A stretch of 64,000 nucleotides of DNA from assembly GCA_948144175.1 (NCBI GenBank), contig CANXME010001453.1:3224001-3288000 (forward strand). The letters run 5' to 3'. The DNA is from Closterium sp. NIES-65 (lineage: Eukaryota; Streptophyta; Zygnematophyceae; Desmidiales; Closteriaceae). A model generated the notes under the pieces. It saw only the letters and a list, made by a program, of their open reading frames with translations. It was not told where the DNA came from and made no database searches. This document shows, in pieces, positions 42,836 to 55,278 of the stretch. Position 1 is the first letter of the stretch, and every line of letters starts with the position of its first letter. A program made the translations under genes and the position numbers.

Positions 42836-45800
42836 TGTCAAATGTTGTAGCCTGTAGTGAGGTTTGTCTTAGGGGGTACAGAAGTTAGGGTTTGTCATAT
42901 GTAACCCAACCAACATCAATGGACACACCATTCCTCATTCTGACATGGTATCAGCTAGGTTAGGATCCTGTGGGATCCCGTTCCTCCGTTCTCCGTTCGT
43001 ACCTCCCGAGCCTGATCCTACCTCTCGTTCGTACCAGTTCCGTTGTTACCGAGCCTAGCGCCCTTTCCCCCGTCGCTTAGCGCCCTTTCTCCCCGTCGCC
43101 TAATCCCCCCCCCCCCCCCCCCCCCCCCCCCCGTCGCGTCGCGCCCTTTCCCCCCCCCCGTCACGCCCTTTCCCCCCGTCGCGTCGCGCCCGTTCCCCCC
43201 GTCGCGTCGTGCCCGCCTGTTCCCCCCCCCGTCCCGTCGCCCTGTCCCGTCGCGTCGCCCTACCCCGTCCCGTCACCCTGTCCCGTCCCGTCGCCCTGTC
43301 CCGTCGGAGGTAGTGGGGGTGCTGTTGCGACTGGGGGTGGTGGGAGTGCAGCGTCTGGAGAGACCCCTCGTGCAGCGGCTGGTGACTCCACTGCACCTGC
43401 TGGTGGCGGCGACCTCCGAGCTCGTCAGTCGCCTCCTGTACTGCCGGCCCCGCTAGGTGGAGCAGCGGCGTGGTACCAGGCTCAGCGTCAGCAGCACCTT
43501 CAGCAGCAGCAGCAGCCCCTTTCCTCCCAGCAGCCTCAGCAGCAGCAGCGTCAGCAGCTGGCTCCGGGGTCGGGGCTGCGTCAGCCCCAGCGCGGTGCGG
43601 CTTACCCTCCCTGCCCCTACCAGGTTCAGACAGGTCCTCGTCGGGGCCACCCTTGTGGCCGCTTTCACCCCCCTGGTCAGTGCTTTGCTCAGCTCACTGA
43701 CACGGTCCGGTTGACCTACGGGGTTGGCGGTCCTGCTCCTGACTGGCTTCCTCTGGTTCAGCGCTACGGCTCCGCTCTGTGGGGCATGTCTGCTGAGCAG
43801 TTAGTTGATCTGATTAGTGCTCCTCATGCTATGTATCCTGTTGTTGACTCTAGTGTTTCTGACTCTGTTTACTCTGGTGTTGTTAGCTTAGGTGCTAGTC
43901 TTGCTCAGTTGCCTGTTGCTAGTGTAGGTACTTGTGTAGACTCTAGACCAGCGACTACCTCAGGGGACGCTTCGCTGTCGTTCACACTGGACTCTGGAGC
44001 CTCCCACTGCTTCTTTCGGGACAGCACGACACTTACACCACTTCCTGCGCCTGTTTCTGTAGCGTTGGCTGATCCCACTACGGGACCAGTCACTGCCCGT
44101 CACACTACCACTTTACCGTGTCCTGCTGCTCCCTCCGGGTCTCTCACTGGGTTTCACGTCCCCTCGTTCTCCCGGAACTTGGTGGGCGTGCGACCCCTCG
44201 TGAGTCAGCACGTGGGTGTGTGGTTTGAGCCTTCTGGAGAGACTGCGGTGTGTGTTGACGGAGACTCTTACCAGCCTCTTGCTACCTTTACTGCTGAGCC
44301 GGGCTCGGGTCTCTACACTCTTCACACTGGCCCGCGTGCGCCGCAGCAGCAGCCGCAGCAGCAGCAGCACCCGCAGCCGCAGCAGCAGCAGCAGCAGCAG
44401 CAGCAGCACCAGCGGCCGCACCAGCAGCCCCCCCTACTGCCACTGCCCCCGGTTCCCCCCCCCGTTCGGGTCCCCGTGTCTCACCAGGTTGCTTCGTCCC
44501 CCCAGGTGTCTGTGTCGTGTCAGGTTCCTACGTCTGTTCCAATCGCTGCGTCGTGCTCCTGCCGGTCGCTTGCCCACCCCACCGTTCTGTGGCACCACCG
44601 GATGGGGCACCCGTCCCTTCCTCGTCTACGCGCTATGTCTAGTCAGCGTCTTGTCCTAGGCCTCCCACGTGTCTTGCCGTCGCTGCCGCCTTCGCTTGCG
44701 CCGCCGTGTCGTCCCTGCGTCGAGGGTAGGCTGCGCGCCACCCCTCACTCCTCCTCCCTTCGTCCGGCCACCGAGCCTTTTGAGACGCTTCACTTGGACG
44801 TCTGGGGCCCCGCCCCTCGTCTAGGCCCTGAGCGTGAGCGTTACTTTCTGGTGGTCGTTGACGACTTCTCCCGCTACACCACAGTGTTCCCACTGGCGAA
44901 GAAGTCTGAGGTGACTTCTACGCTGATCAGGTGGATGCTCACCACCGAGGACACTCGTGGTCGTCGTGTCAGCTGTCTCCACTCCGATCGTGGGGGTGAG
45001 TTTCGCTCCGGCATTCTCGCTGGATTCTGTCACGAGCAGGGCATTCGTCAGTCCTGGACGCTTCCAGAGTCCCCACAGCAGAATGGGGTTGCTGAGCGCC
45101 GCATAGGCCTGGTCATGGAGATCGTCCGCACCTCCCTGACTCACGCCTGTGCCCCCCATTTTCTGTGGCCCTACGCGGTCAGGTACGCCGCGCACCAGCT
45201 GAACCTCTGGCCACGTGTCTCTCGACCAGAGGTTTCACCGACCAGTCTTTGGACAGGGTCCCCTGGTGTTGCGTCGCGGTTTCGTGTCTGGGGGTGCTTG
45301 GCTCTTGTCCGCGACACCTCCGCGGACAAGCTCTCGCCTCGTGCCGTCCCCTGTGTCTTCCTTGGTTTCCCTGAGGACTCCTCTGACTTCACCTTTTACC
45401 ACCCTCCCTCTCACCGGTTCTTTGACTCCCGTGACGTCCGTTTCGAGGAGTCCACTCCGTACTACGTCAGGTACCCCAGTCGAGGTCTCCCGGTTCCTCC
45501 TCCCCCCCTCTTCCTGACTGCCGCTCCCCCTCCTGCTCCCCTGGTACAGCCTCCCCCCCCTGGCCCAGCCCCGTCAGGTGTGTCCCAGGCTACCCCTCCT
45601 CCTTCGGTAGCCCCTCCGGTACAGCCTCCCTCCCCACAGTCCTCCTCGCAGCGTGCCGCTGGTGCTAGCTCTCGAGAGGTTGGTGCTGCGCCTGTTCCTG
45701 TACCGGTTTCTGGTTCTGGGGGTGCTGGAGTTGGAGCTGGTGTTGGAGCTGGAGGTGGAGCTGGAGTAGGCACTGGAGTTTCTGGTTCTGGGGGTGCTGG

Positions 45801-48767
45801 AGTTGGAGCTGGAGTTTCTGGTTCTGGAGTTGGAGCTGACCCGGTGGGTGCAGAGGACTCTTGTCGTCCGGGAGCCGGTGCTGGCCGCGCGGACTCTGGG
45901 GGTGCTCCCTCTGGGGGTGAGGGTGCGCCTGCTTCGGGTTCTGGTGCGCCTGGGTCTGGAGCTGGTGTTAGTGCTGCCTCTGGGGGTGGTGCGCCTGGTT
46001 CTTCGGGGGTTGACTCTGGAGCTGCCGCTGCTTCGGACACTACTCCGCCCCCCCCACCCCTACCCGACTAGGCACCAGGCTCGTGTTCGCCGTGCGCGTG
46101 ACGAGCAGCTGGAGTTGGAGAGAGAGGAGAGGGAGTTACAGCGGCTGGCGGAGCAGCAGCAGCAGCAGATGGACCCGCAGGAGCAGCAGTCCCAGCAGCA
46201 GCCGCGTCCGCAGCAGCAGCAGTCGCAGCAGCAGCAGCAGCAGCCACTTCCTCCTCCTGTCTCGGGTCTTCGGGCCCTTGGTCTCCCCTCCCCTTCTCCT
46301 CCCTCCTCCGCCTCTCCTCCTGTCTACGGTCCCACGTTTCCTCCGCCTGACTGCTCCCCCGCTGTTTTCTCTAGTTCTCCGCCTTTGTCCTCTCCTCCTC
46401 CGTCTCGTTCTTGGGCTACTCGTCGCTCCCCTCGTGCTCGTCCCTCGTCTCCTGTTCCCTTCACTGACCTTCGTACTGCCTTACTTTGTTCCAGTCCACC
46501 TCGTCCGTCTCAGTCTGTGCTTCCGTCTCCTCCTGAGTCGGCCCTCACCGTGTCGCTCCCTGCTCCTGTCACTGACTACTACCGCACGCACCGTCCTGTT
46601 CTCTCTCGTGTTCTCGCCTCTCTTGTTACTCACCCTCGTGCCTCTGTGTCCTCTGTGTCTGCTCTTACTGCCGCGGTTACTGACTTTGCCGCTACCCGCC
46701 GCCTTGACTACGCCACCACGCTTGTGGCTGCTCCTCCTACCAGTCCTCTGGCCGTCGGGGGTGTGTCTGCCCTTGGCTGTGACGCCCTAGAGGACAGGCA
46801 GTTTGAGCTAGAGTTCCTGGCGGCCGCTTCCCCTCATCTCTGTACCATGCTCCTCGCCCCTGAGGGTGACCCCGACGCCCTTGACATTCCGACTCCTCGC
46901 ACTTACGCTGAGGCAGTGTCAGGGCCTTGGGCATCTCAGTGGAGAGCTGCCATGGACGCAGAGATGGCCTCCTACAGATCCACAGGCACCTACGTCGATG
47001 AGGTTCCCCCCCCTGGGGCGAACGTAGTCGACGGCATGTGGATCTACAGGGTGAAGCGGCCACCGGGATCTCCCCCGGTCTTCAAGGCGCGCTACGTGGC
47101 TAGAGGTTTCAGTCAGCGCGAGGGAGTTGACTTCTTTCAGACCTTCGCACCTACCCCAAAGATGACCACTCTTCGGGTGTTACTACACGTAGCAGCACAG
47201 AGAGACTACGAGTTACACTCTCTTGACTTCTCCACTGCTTTCCTTCAGGGCAGCCTACACGAGGAGGTCTGGTTGCGTCGTCCCTCGGCCTTCACTGACA
47301 CTTTCCCTCCTGGGACCCAGTGGAGGCTGAGGCGACCTGTTTACGGTCTTCGCCAGGCCCCTCGCGAGTGGCACGACACTCTGCGTTCTACCCTCTCTGG
47401 CCTTGGGTTCCAGCCGTCTTCTGCCGACCCGTCGCTGTTTGTTCGTCGTGGCTCCACACCGTTCTTTGTTCTGGTCTACGTCGACGACCTCGTTTTCGCC
47501 ACTCCGGACAGGGTTGCTTTGGCAGACGTGAAGTCCGAACTGCAGAAGAGACACACGTGCACTGATCTTGGTGAGCTGCGCCACTACCTTGGCCTGCAGA
47601 TCACCAGGGACAGAGCCGCTCGCACCATTACACTCTCACAGTCACACATGGTGCAGCAGGTCCTTCAGCGGTTCGGGCTTCAGCACTCCACCGTACAGCG
47701 CACACCTCTCGCTGTTGACCACAGACCCACTGGTCCCTTTCCTGACGAGCCGTTTGAGCCTAGTGGTCCCTACGCAGAGCTTGTGGGTTGCCTCATGTAC
47801 CTGATGACTTGTACTCGCCCGGACCTCGCCTTCCCTCTCAGCATCCTTGCGCGCTTTGTTGCGCCAGGGAGACATCGTCCTGTTCACTGGACGGCAGCTG
47901 TGAGGGTGGCGAAGTACCTAGCGACTACATCAGGCGTGGGGCTAGTTCTTGGAGGGCAGCAGTCTGTCGTACTCACTGGTCACTGTGACTCCTCTTACGC
48001 TGACGACGCTGAGACTCACAGGTCTACTCAGGGGTACTGTTTCAGTCTGGGTTCTGGAGCTGTTTCCTGGCGTTCCACGCGCTCCTCTTCTGTCTCGACC
48101 TCTACAGCTGAGGCTGAGATTTACGCTGGTGCCATGGCGGCACAGGAGTTGCGGTGGTTGACCTTCTTGCTCGCCGACCTTGGTGAGCGGCCGAGCTCTG
48201 CACCGACCTTGTTTACTGACAACAAGGCGTCGATCCTCCTCTGTCGTGAGCCGCGACTGGAGAGCAGAGTGAAGCACATTCACGTCAGGTACTTTCTTCT
48301 GCGAGAGTTGCAGAGACGTGGACAGGCTCGCTTCGAGTTCGTGGAGTCCGAGGCCAACACTGCAGACATCTTCACGAAGGCGCTTCCGCCTTGTGACCAC
48401 CAGAGGTGTTGTGTGCAGTTAGGCCTTGTTGACACAGGTTCTAGTCATGTGTAGACTTGAGTTTATTGCCTGCTTCGTCTGTACACTTGCTATATATACT
48501 TGTGATCTCTTGGACTGGCCTTGTGGCCACTGTTGCTTGTGCTCAGAGTGTGTGGTGACGTTGTGATCCACCCTGAGCTTTGTTTTCTTTTGGACTGGTC
48601 TTGTAACCGTACTCTTTTTGATTTTGCTAGACACCCCTCACTTAGGCTATGGGGGTGTGTCAAATGTTGTAGCCTGTAGTGAGGTTTGTCTTAGGGGGTA
48701 CAGAAGTTAGGGTTTGTCATATGTACCCCAACCAACATCAATGGACACACCATTCCTCATTCTGACA
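42836..48767 (+). mobile_element. Ty1/Copia retrotransposon nested in the left LTR of the preceding element
   Basis: LTRs of only 110 bp lie at 42836-42945 and 48658-48767. They start TGTCAAATG and end TCTGACA, are almost identical, and are flanked by a GGATC duplication. A primer site TGGTATCAGC follows the left LTR; a purine tract (TATGGGGGTG) precedes the right one. Parts in order: short Gln-rich gag-like region (about 43.3-43.9 kb), protease (LDSGASHC, about 44.0), integrase (HHRMGHPSLP, SDRGGEFR, QNGVAERR, about 44.5-45.5), Pro/Gly-rich linker, then reverse transcriptase (VYVDDLVF) and RNase H (about 46.9-48.4). Long open frames remain, with roughly one break at most visible. Very young. 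A 28-base C-run lies at 43105-43132. Confidence 0.92.
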
Positions 48768-51700
48768 GGATCTTTACAGAGGATAACTCTGGGTAGGATA
48801 CTTTGTAATAGCGGAAGCGTTTAATGAAGCTTTGTGAACCGACCTTGCACTGGTGTGTGAGAGCAAAGTAGATTAAATTATATTGAAAGGATACAAGCTT
48901 ATATAATAATACAGGGAATATGAAGAGATACGGTTATAACTACTTTTACTGTTGTTGTTGCGGTTCGATACAGTGCGACTCGGGCAACTGCTCTGTAACG
49001 AGTCAGTTGTGTGTCCTTAACTGTCGCGCTGTTCTTGTCAGGTCAAGGGTCAGCGACCTTTGACTTTCGCGTAACTTCCTGCAGCCGATTCAACCTCCGA
49101 GGGTTGACTCGCAGGTGCTTCGGTGTAGGTTGCCTCGTTTCTGGTGCAATGTTTTGACACTACTGAAACGTTTAAGTTCCATTGTTTCCAACACTCCCCT
49201 TCGCTTCTGGAGTGTCGCTACTGGTGACGTGGCTCTGTCCAGTCAGCAGCATGCAGTATTCGAACTTCTGCTTTCCGAGCTTCTTGGTCAAGTAATCGGC
49301 TGCCATCTCAGACGTGGGACAGTATGACAGTTCGAGTTTCCCCTTCTCGATCTCGTCCTTCACGAAGAAATAGCGCAGGGCAATGTGTTTCGTCCTGTTT
49401 GCGAAGCCGTTCTTGTTGGCGATGCGAATTGCTGACTGGTTGTCGCAGAACACGGTGAAGCTGGGTAACTCGGCTAACTTCGCTTCTTCCAGCAGTTCGC
49501 GAAGGTAAAGTCCCTCCTTGGTGGCTGAGCAGAGTGCGATATATTCCGCTTCAGCTGAAGACAGTGCGATTAACTCCTGCTTACTCGACTGCCAGGAGAT
49601 AGGACCGATAGGCTCGAGGCGGTAGACATAGCTGGTGCGTGAGCGCCTATTGTCGGTGTCGCTGGCGTGATCGGCGTCGACGTAGCCGATTAGCTTGGTC
49701 GGTGTAGTTGCGTTTTTGTGATAAGTTAGTCCGATCGTCGCGGTGCTGACAAAGTAGTGGAGAGCGCGATCGAGTTCCACCAGATGCTCTGCTTCAGGCT
49801 TCTTGAGATAGGTGGCGAGCTGACTCGCGGAGTAGGATAAGTCGGGACGGCATGTGACTGCTGCGAAGAGAAGACACCCGAGCTTCTTCTGATAGTCGCG
49901 TATGCCGGCAGGCTTGAGTAGAATAGATCGTTCCTTTTCGGTTCCTGACGTGTAGCGGTAAGGCGTGGAGAGGGCGCTTGGTGTGAGACCGAAGCGTTTC
50001 GCGATGGTGTCGGCGTATTTCTCGGCGCTGAGGTAGATCGCGTCCTTCCCTTCTCGGATGTTGAGTCCGAGATATTGCGTGACGGTAGATGAGACGGTGA
50101 GGGTAAGGTCCTTCTGCAGCTCCCCTTCGAACCACGTGGCGATGCCGTCGGTTGACCCAATGTAGAGGAGATCGTCCACGTAGACGATCAGGAGAACGTA
50201 GTCGCTTCCCTTTGTGAGGCGGTACATGCCCTGGTCATGCGGGAGTTGTTTAAAACCGATGCGGATAAGGCGGGTGTGCAGGTACTGCTGCCACAGTCGC
50301 GGTGCCTGCTTGATCCCGTAGAGCGACTTAAGCAGCTGACAGACTTGATTGGGTTCACCGTGGGAGCCGTGCGGGAGCTCGACGAAGATTTCTGCATCCA
50401 CAGGTGCGTAGAGAAAAGCGTTTGCGACGTCGATTTGTCGCAGTTTCTTTTTCTTCATGGCGGCGATGGCGATGAGGATTCGGAGTGAGGTGTGACGGCT
50501 GACCGGAGCGAAGGTTTCGGTGTAGTCTCTTCCGAGCTCCTGGTCAAAGCCGCGCACGACCCAGCGAGCTTTGAATTTGTCGATGGTGCCGTCAGCTTTC
50601 GTCTTCACACGGAAGACCCACTTCCCGGTAAGGATGGTCTTATTTTGTGCTACGCCGATGGGAACGATTTTCCAGGTGTTGCGCTCCTCCAGTGCCTTCA
50701 GATCTTTGTCCATGGCTTCACGCCATTTCTCCCTATGTTCCCCCCCCAGAGCCTGTTGAACCGTCGCAGGCTCTTTAGGAATGGCGGCGCCATGGACTGC
50801 AGTGACGAGTCCAAGGATTTGGAGGCCACTCTGTGTGTAGCGGGGGAGTGTGCCGGGGAGAGTGTTGTCCTCAGGATAGGCTGCTTCGTCTCCCTCTTCT
50901 GGATTAGGTATGAAGTTTGGTCCTATGCGTTCAGCTTCGTCGGTGTTGACTCTTGCAGGTGTTACGTAACCGTTGTCGGCAAAATGGTAGTAGATTTCGG
51001 CGTTGTTACTATCGCGCGGGTTTTCGTCATCCATGGGGACGTTGACGGAGCAGTACGGGAGTGGTCCGGCTGCTTCCGAGGCTCCTTCCACGTTCTGCTC
51101 GTCCCAGTCAGCTTCGTCTTCTGCCGATGCGAAGGCTCGGTTGCCACGGAAACCACCTGTGGGGTCTCGGTTCTCGTCCAGGTTGGCAAGATAAGTTTGC
51201 ATGGTGAGTCGTTCGTAGAAGATGATGTCACGTGCTGCCACTGTTTCCTTCGTGTGGACGTCAAAGATTTTCCATGCGTTGTAGTGTTTTTCGATGCCCA
51301 GGTGTAGCCCCCACTGTGCTCGTTGCGAAAATCGGCCGGCCCGTGCAGATGGTGGTCGGTACTGTACCATGCACCCAAAAACTCGTAACATTTTTGTGTT
51401 GCCCAATTTCCCGGTCCACAGCAAATGCGGTGATGCGTTGTTCGGGAGTGACGACGAGGAGAGCAAGTTGTGTAGCATTACTGCGTGGTCCATCGCTTCT
51501 GGCCACTGGTGGTTGGGAAGCCGCATGCCACGTAACAGTTTCCGTATGGTGTTTTGGAGGGTCCTGTTCAGCCTTTCTGCTACACCCTGTTGTTGATGGG
51601 CGTAAGGAAGGGAGATGAGGCGCTTGATGCCTTTCTCAGCCAGGTAGTTCTTGAACCTCGTCGAGGTATATTCTCCTCCTCCGTCCGTTTGGAAGCTTTT

Positions 51701-52400
51701 TAACTTGACGCCCGATTCCCGCTCTGCTACGGGAAACCACGCGACGAACGCCTCGAACGCCATATCTTTGCTTGGGAGATTCAGGTGCCAGACGTAGCGT
51801 GTTGCGGCGTCGATGAAGGTAATCGTGTAGAGGTACGTATTCTGCCCTGGTTCACGGTTGTACAGGATGTCGCTGTACACCTTTTCGAGTGGTGTGTAAT
51901 CTGGTGCACTTGGGTTGTGGCGCGATGGGAACGGTTGATGAGGTAGGTCTCCTTCTGGGCAGGTGAAGCATGTGCCGCGCACGCGTTGGAGTTCTTGTCC
52001 GTTGGTTAATAGGAGTGAGTCTTTGTCGAGCACTCCTGCTCGTATTGTGCTGTTTAACACTGTGTTGCTTGGATGTCCCATTCTTGCGTGCTAGGTTGCT
52101 TCGTCGGCACGGTGTCCGGGTGATCGTCGGTACAGATCCGAGTTGGAGTAAAAGCTGGTGGTGAAGTTGGGGCTGTGATAAAACTCTCGTGGTGCTGGCT
52201 GAAACTGTTGTGCAGGTGTCGGTGAAGCGTCGTCAACGAGGACTGGTGCCGTTGAAGGACCAGCGACTGGTGTTGTTGTTGGTGCCGTTGTTGTCTGTGC
52301 TGCTGCCGATGTTGTTCCTGTTGCTCCCGATGTTGTCTCTGCTGCTGAGTTGGTGTGATGTTTCTCAGTAGAATAGTATACGCCATCATCGATTGATACG

Positions 52401-53938
52401 TGTCAGAATAATATATAAATCTATATATTGTTTTGTAACTGCCTGTAGTGTAGACTACTGTAGTTATATAATGTTCTGTTGTGGTGGTACACCTTTCATC
52501 TTGCCTATTTGTACTGCTCGCTCTATAGTGAAACCTCTCTTTGTTGAAACTTTCTCGACTCTCCTAACCCTACTCTCTCGAGCTCGATCTCTACTACTCA
52601 ACTCACTATGGCTTCTATGCCTTCCTACTAAGAACGTTTCTTCACATGTTATCAGAGTGAGGTTCCTATCCTAGGACCTAATTTTTTTTTTCCCATGGGC
52701 CCACCACTTCTCGTTCCTGCCATGGCGCTCGTCGCGGCCTCCCAAGCACCCGTTCAGCCGCTAGGCGTGAAGTCGCGCTTGGCGGGTCTAGGTCTGTTCG
52801 TCGCGGCCCCAGTCGGCGGCCCCGTCGTCTGCCCATCGCGCCCTCCTGCAACCTCGTCACGCCCGGTCGCGGCCCCGAACGTCTGCATCGACGGTCGCTT
52901 TGAGGGGAGACGGCGGGTGTGGCGGCCGAGTTACTTCAGCCGCCGATCGCACCCCCTGCCCCGCCCTCCCGTCGACAATGCGGCTGCTACCGCTGCAGCT
53001 GCCTCGCAAGCGACGACGAGCTGTGCGCAGGCGCTCGTCGCGGCACCTGTTGCACCCACCCGTTACTCCCCCTTCCTACCCGAAAGCTCACCAACCCCAC
53101 CCGAGCCCGCTGCCGTTTTCTTCCACTGTGGACGACGGTGTGGAGGGGGGGGAGGGGGAGACGCGAGGGTGGTTGACGCCCCTCTGTTCGCTACTGCACG
53201 TGCAACAGTGTGGGGGGGAGGCTTTGGGGAGGCGGGTGTGAGCAAGAAGCTGCCGCCCCTCCTCTCTCTCTCACTGCCGCACGTGCCGCTGTGGGGGGGG
53301 GAGTGAGGGGGCGACGGAAGTCAGCCGGTCATCTGCTGCTGACGCCAGCTGCTGCCGTGGCACCTCCAGCTACCGCCCCTGCTACCACCTACCTTTTTTT
53401 TGTTGTCTCTGTTTTTTGCTACCTTGTGCTGGGGCCTGCAGGTGCTGCCGTAGAGCCGCTACTGTCCTGCTGCATGTTGCAGCCATAGAGCCTGCTCCTC
53501 AGGCGACCTGCCGCCCCACCACCTCCTACTGTTTTTACCTTGGTAAAGGGGTTGGTACAGCTGGATCTGCCATCACTGCACCTGTTGTCACTGCACTTGC
53601 CTGTTGCTATGATTTCCGCTGCGGCCTGTTTGGTGTACCCCATTATGGGGGCGTTGACTGCATATTCTTCCCTACAGGCACTTATGGGGGCGTGTCAGAA
53701 TAATATATAAATCTATATATTGTTTTGTAACTGCCTGTAGTGTAGACTACTGTAGTTATATAATGTTCTGTTGTGGTGGTACACCTTTCATCTTGCCTAT
53801 TTGTACTGCTCGCTCTATAGTGAAACCTCTCTTTGTTGAAACTTTCTCGACTCTCCTAACCCTACTCTCTCGAGCTCGATCTCTACTACTCAACTCACTA
53901 TGGCTTCTATGCCTTCCTACTAAGAACGTTTCTTCACA
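52401..53938 (+). mobile_element. Non-autonomous LTR retroelement, 1.5 kb, nested in the Copia element
   Basis: Two 246-bp LTRs (52401-52646 and 53693-53938) appear identical, start TGTCAGAATA and end TTCTTCACA, and are flanked by ATACG. A primer site like TGTTATCAGAG follows the left LTR and a purine tract (TTATGGGGGCG) precedes the right. The interior codes only for low-complexity Ala/Pro-rich frames. It looks very young and structurally whole as a non-coding element. Confidence 0.9.
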
Positions 53939-55073
53939 ATACGTATACTGCTGCTTCTCATACTGTGTGCCGTTTGCTGGATACTGCAGGGATCCGTCGA
54001 AGAAACCGAGTATCTGCGCGCCCTCCATCATTAGCTCGAATTCAAAGGACCAGGTGAAGAAGTCCTTTCCGTCAAAAGGTCTTGATGTTTGCAGTTTCAA
54101 GACATGCGCGAATTGCGACTGAACTTGTAATGCGTCCATTGGTTTGTCTTGCGCAGGTGGAGGTTGAGGCAGGAAGCTGATCGACCCGCGCTCGTACGGG
54201 GCGAAGGTGGGTTGCTGCTGTTGATTCCCTCGCGCATATGACGACCCATCAAGGCTCATGGGTGTCGCTCCGTTGTTGCTGTTGTGTGTCTGTGCAGGTC
54301 CCGACTGCTGGTGTTGCTCGTAGAAGGACATGAAGGAGAAGAATTTCTCCATCATGCTCTGATCAAAGTCAGAAGGATGGTTCGTGGGGGTCTCGGTTGA
54401 CGTTCCCCTTGGTCTTGCTGCCGTGCCTTCCTCTGTCTGCAGGCCAGAGGCTGGCGGTGGAGTAGGAGTAGTGCCCGAGGAGCCATTAGGGGAGCTCCTT
54501 TCCTTGTTTGTTGCCATGTCTTGTAATGATCTTGAAAAGGTAGAGTTTCCCCTGTTTGCTCTCATACCATGTTGGGCTGAAAAAGGCCCTAAGGATCTTT
54601 ACAGAGGATAACTCTGGGTAGGATACTTTGTAATAGCGGAAGCGTTTAATGAAGCTTTGTGAACCGACCTTGCACTGGTGTGTGAGAGCAAAGTAGATTA
54701 AATTATATTGAAAGGATACAAGCTTATATAATAATACAGGGAATATGAAGAGATACGGTTATAACTACTTTTACTGTTGTTGTTGCGGTTCGATACAGTG
54801 CGACTCGGGCAACTGCTCTGTAACGAGTCAGTTGTGTGTCCTTAACTGTCGCGCTGTTCTTGTCAGGTCAAGGGTCAGCGACCTTTGACTTTCGCGTAAC
54901 TTCCTGCAGCCGATTCAACCTCCGAGGGTTGACTCGCAGGTGCTTCGGTGTAGGTTGCCTCGTTTCTGGTGCAATGTTTTGACACTGCTGAAGCGTTTAA
55001 GTTCCATTGTTTCCAACATTAGCTACCCGGGGGTGTACAATTACGGGGGGGTGTTTTATCCGGGAGAATACGG

Positions 55074-55278
55074 TATCCCTTAGTCCAAGTCGTCACACCT
55101 GTCAGCAATAGCCCTGTCAGCACCATCACCTTCCTTTTAAATACCCTACACTCTCCCTTCCTACACCTTGATCCTCCTATCCCTTCAACCCACTCATCTT
55201 CACCTATAAGCAGTAACTTAGTCTTTCCCGTCACCCCCATACCTATGCCCTGGCCCCTACCTTGACCATACTCTGTTC
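55074..55278. repeat. Host tandem repeat of about 105 bp, right of the transposon
   Basis: One full unit (about 55074-55182) and a diverging one (55183-55270) continue the series seen at 40218-40430, with the same shared blocks. The second contains the empty target site used to define the transposon ends. Confidence 0.8.

Larger units (their letters stand above)
42808..55018 (-). mobile_element. Ty1/Copia retrotransposon, interrupted by two later insertions
   Basis: LTRs of 449 bp start TGTTGGGCTG and end TTCCAACA. The right one is 54570-55018. The left one spans 42808-49193 because another element inserted in it. The flanking duplication is TTAGC. A primer site like TGGTATGAGAGC lies beside the right LTR. 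On the minus strand, a gag-like region is at about 54.0-54.6 kb and an integrase (GHPSNTVLNSTIRAGVL, DGGGEYTS) to reverse transcriptase (YVDDLLY) and RNase H region at about 49.2-52.1 kb. It is broken, with a few breaks besides the nested elements. LTRs differ at only a few sites, so it is young, but older than the two elements inside it. Confidence 0.9.
40431..55073. mobile_element. Non-autonomous TIR DNA transposon with TA target, filled with nested LTR elements
   Basis: Terminal inverted repeats of 25 bp, starting CCGTATTCTCCCGG and ending CACCC, lie at 40431-40455 and 55049-55073. They are flanked by TA on both sides (40429-40430 and 55074-55075). The uninserted version (GATCCTCCTATCCCTT) is present in the next host repeat at about 55173-55188, which confirms the target. 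Its own DNA is only about 1.1 kb (40431-41439, 42767-42807, 55019-55073); the rest is later insertions. No transposase is recognised; small open frames at 40600-41040 are unassigned. The TA target fits Tc1/mariner-like elements, but other TA-target superfamilies are possible. Confidence 0.8.
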
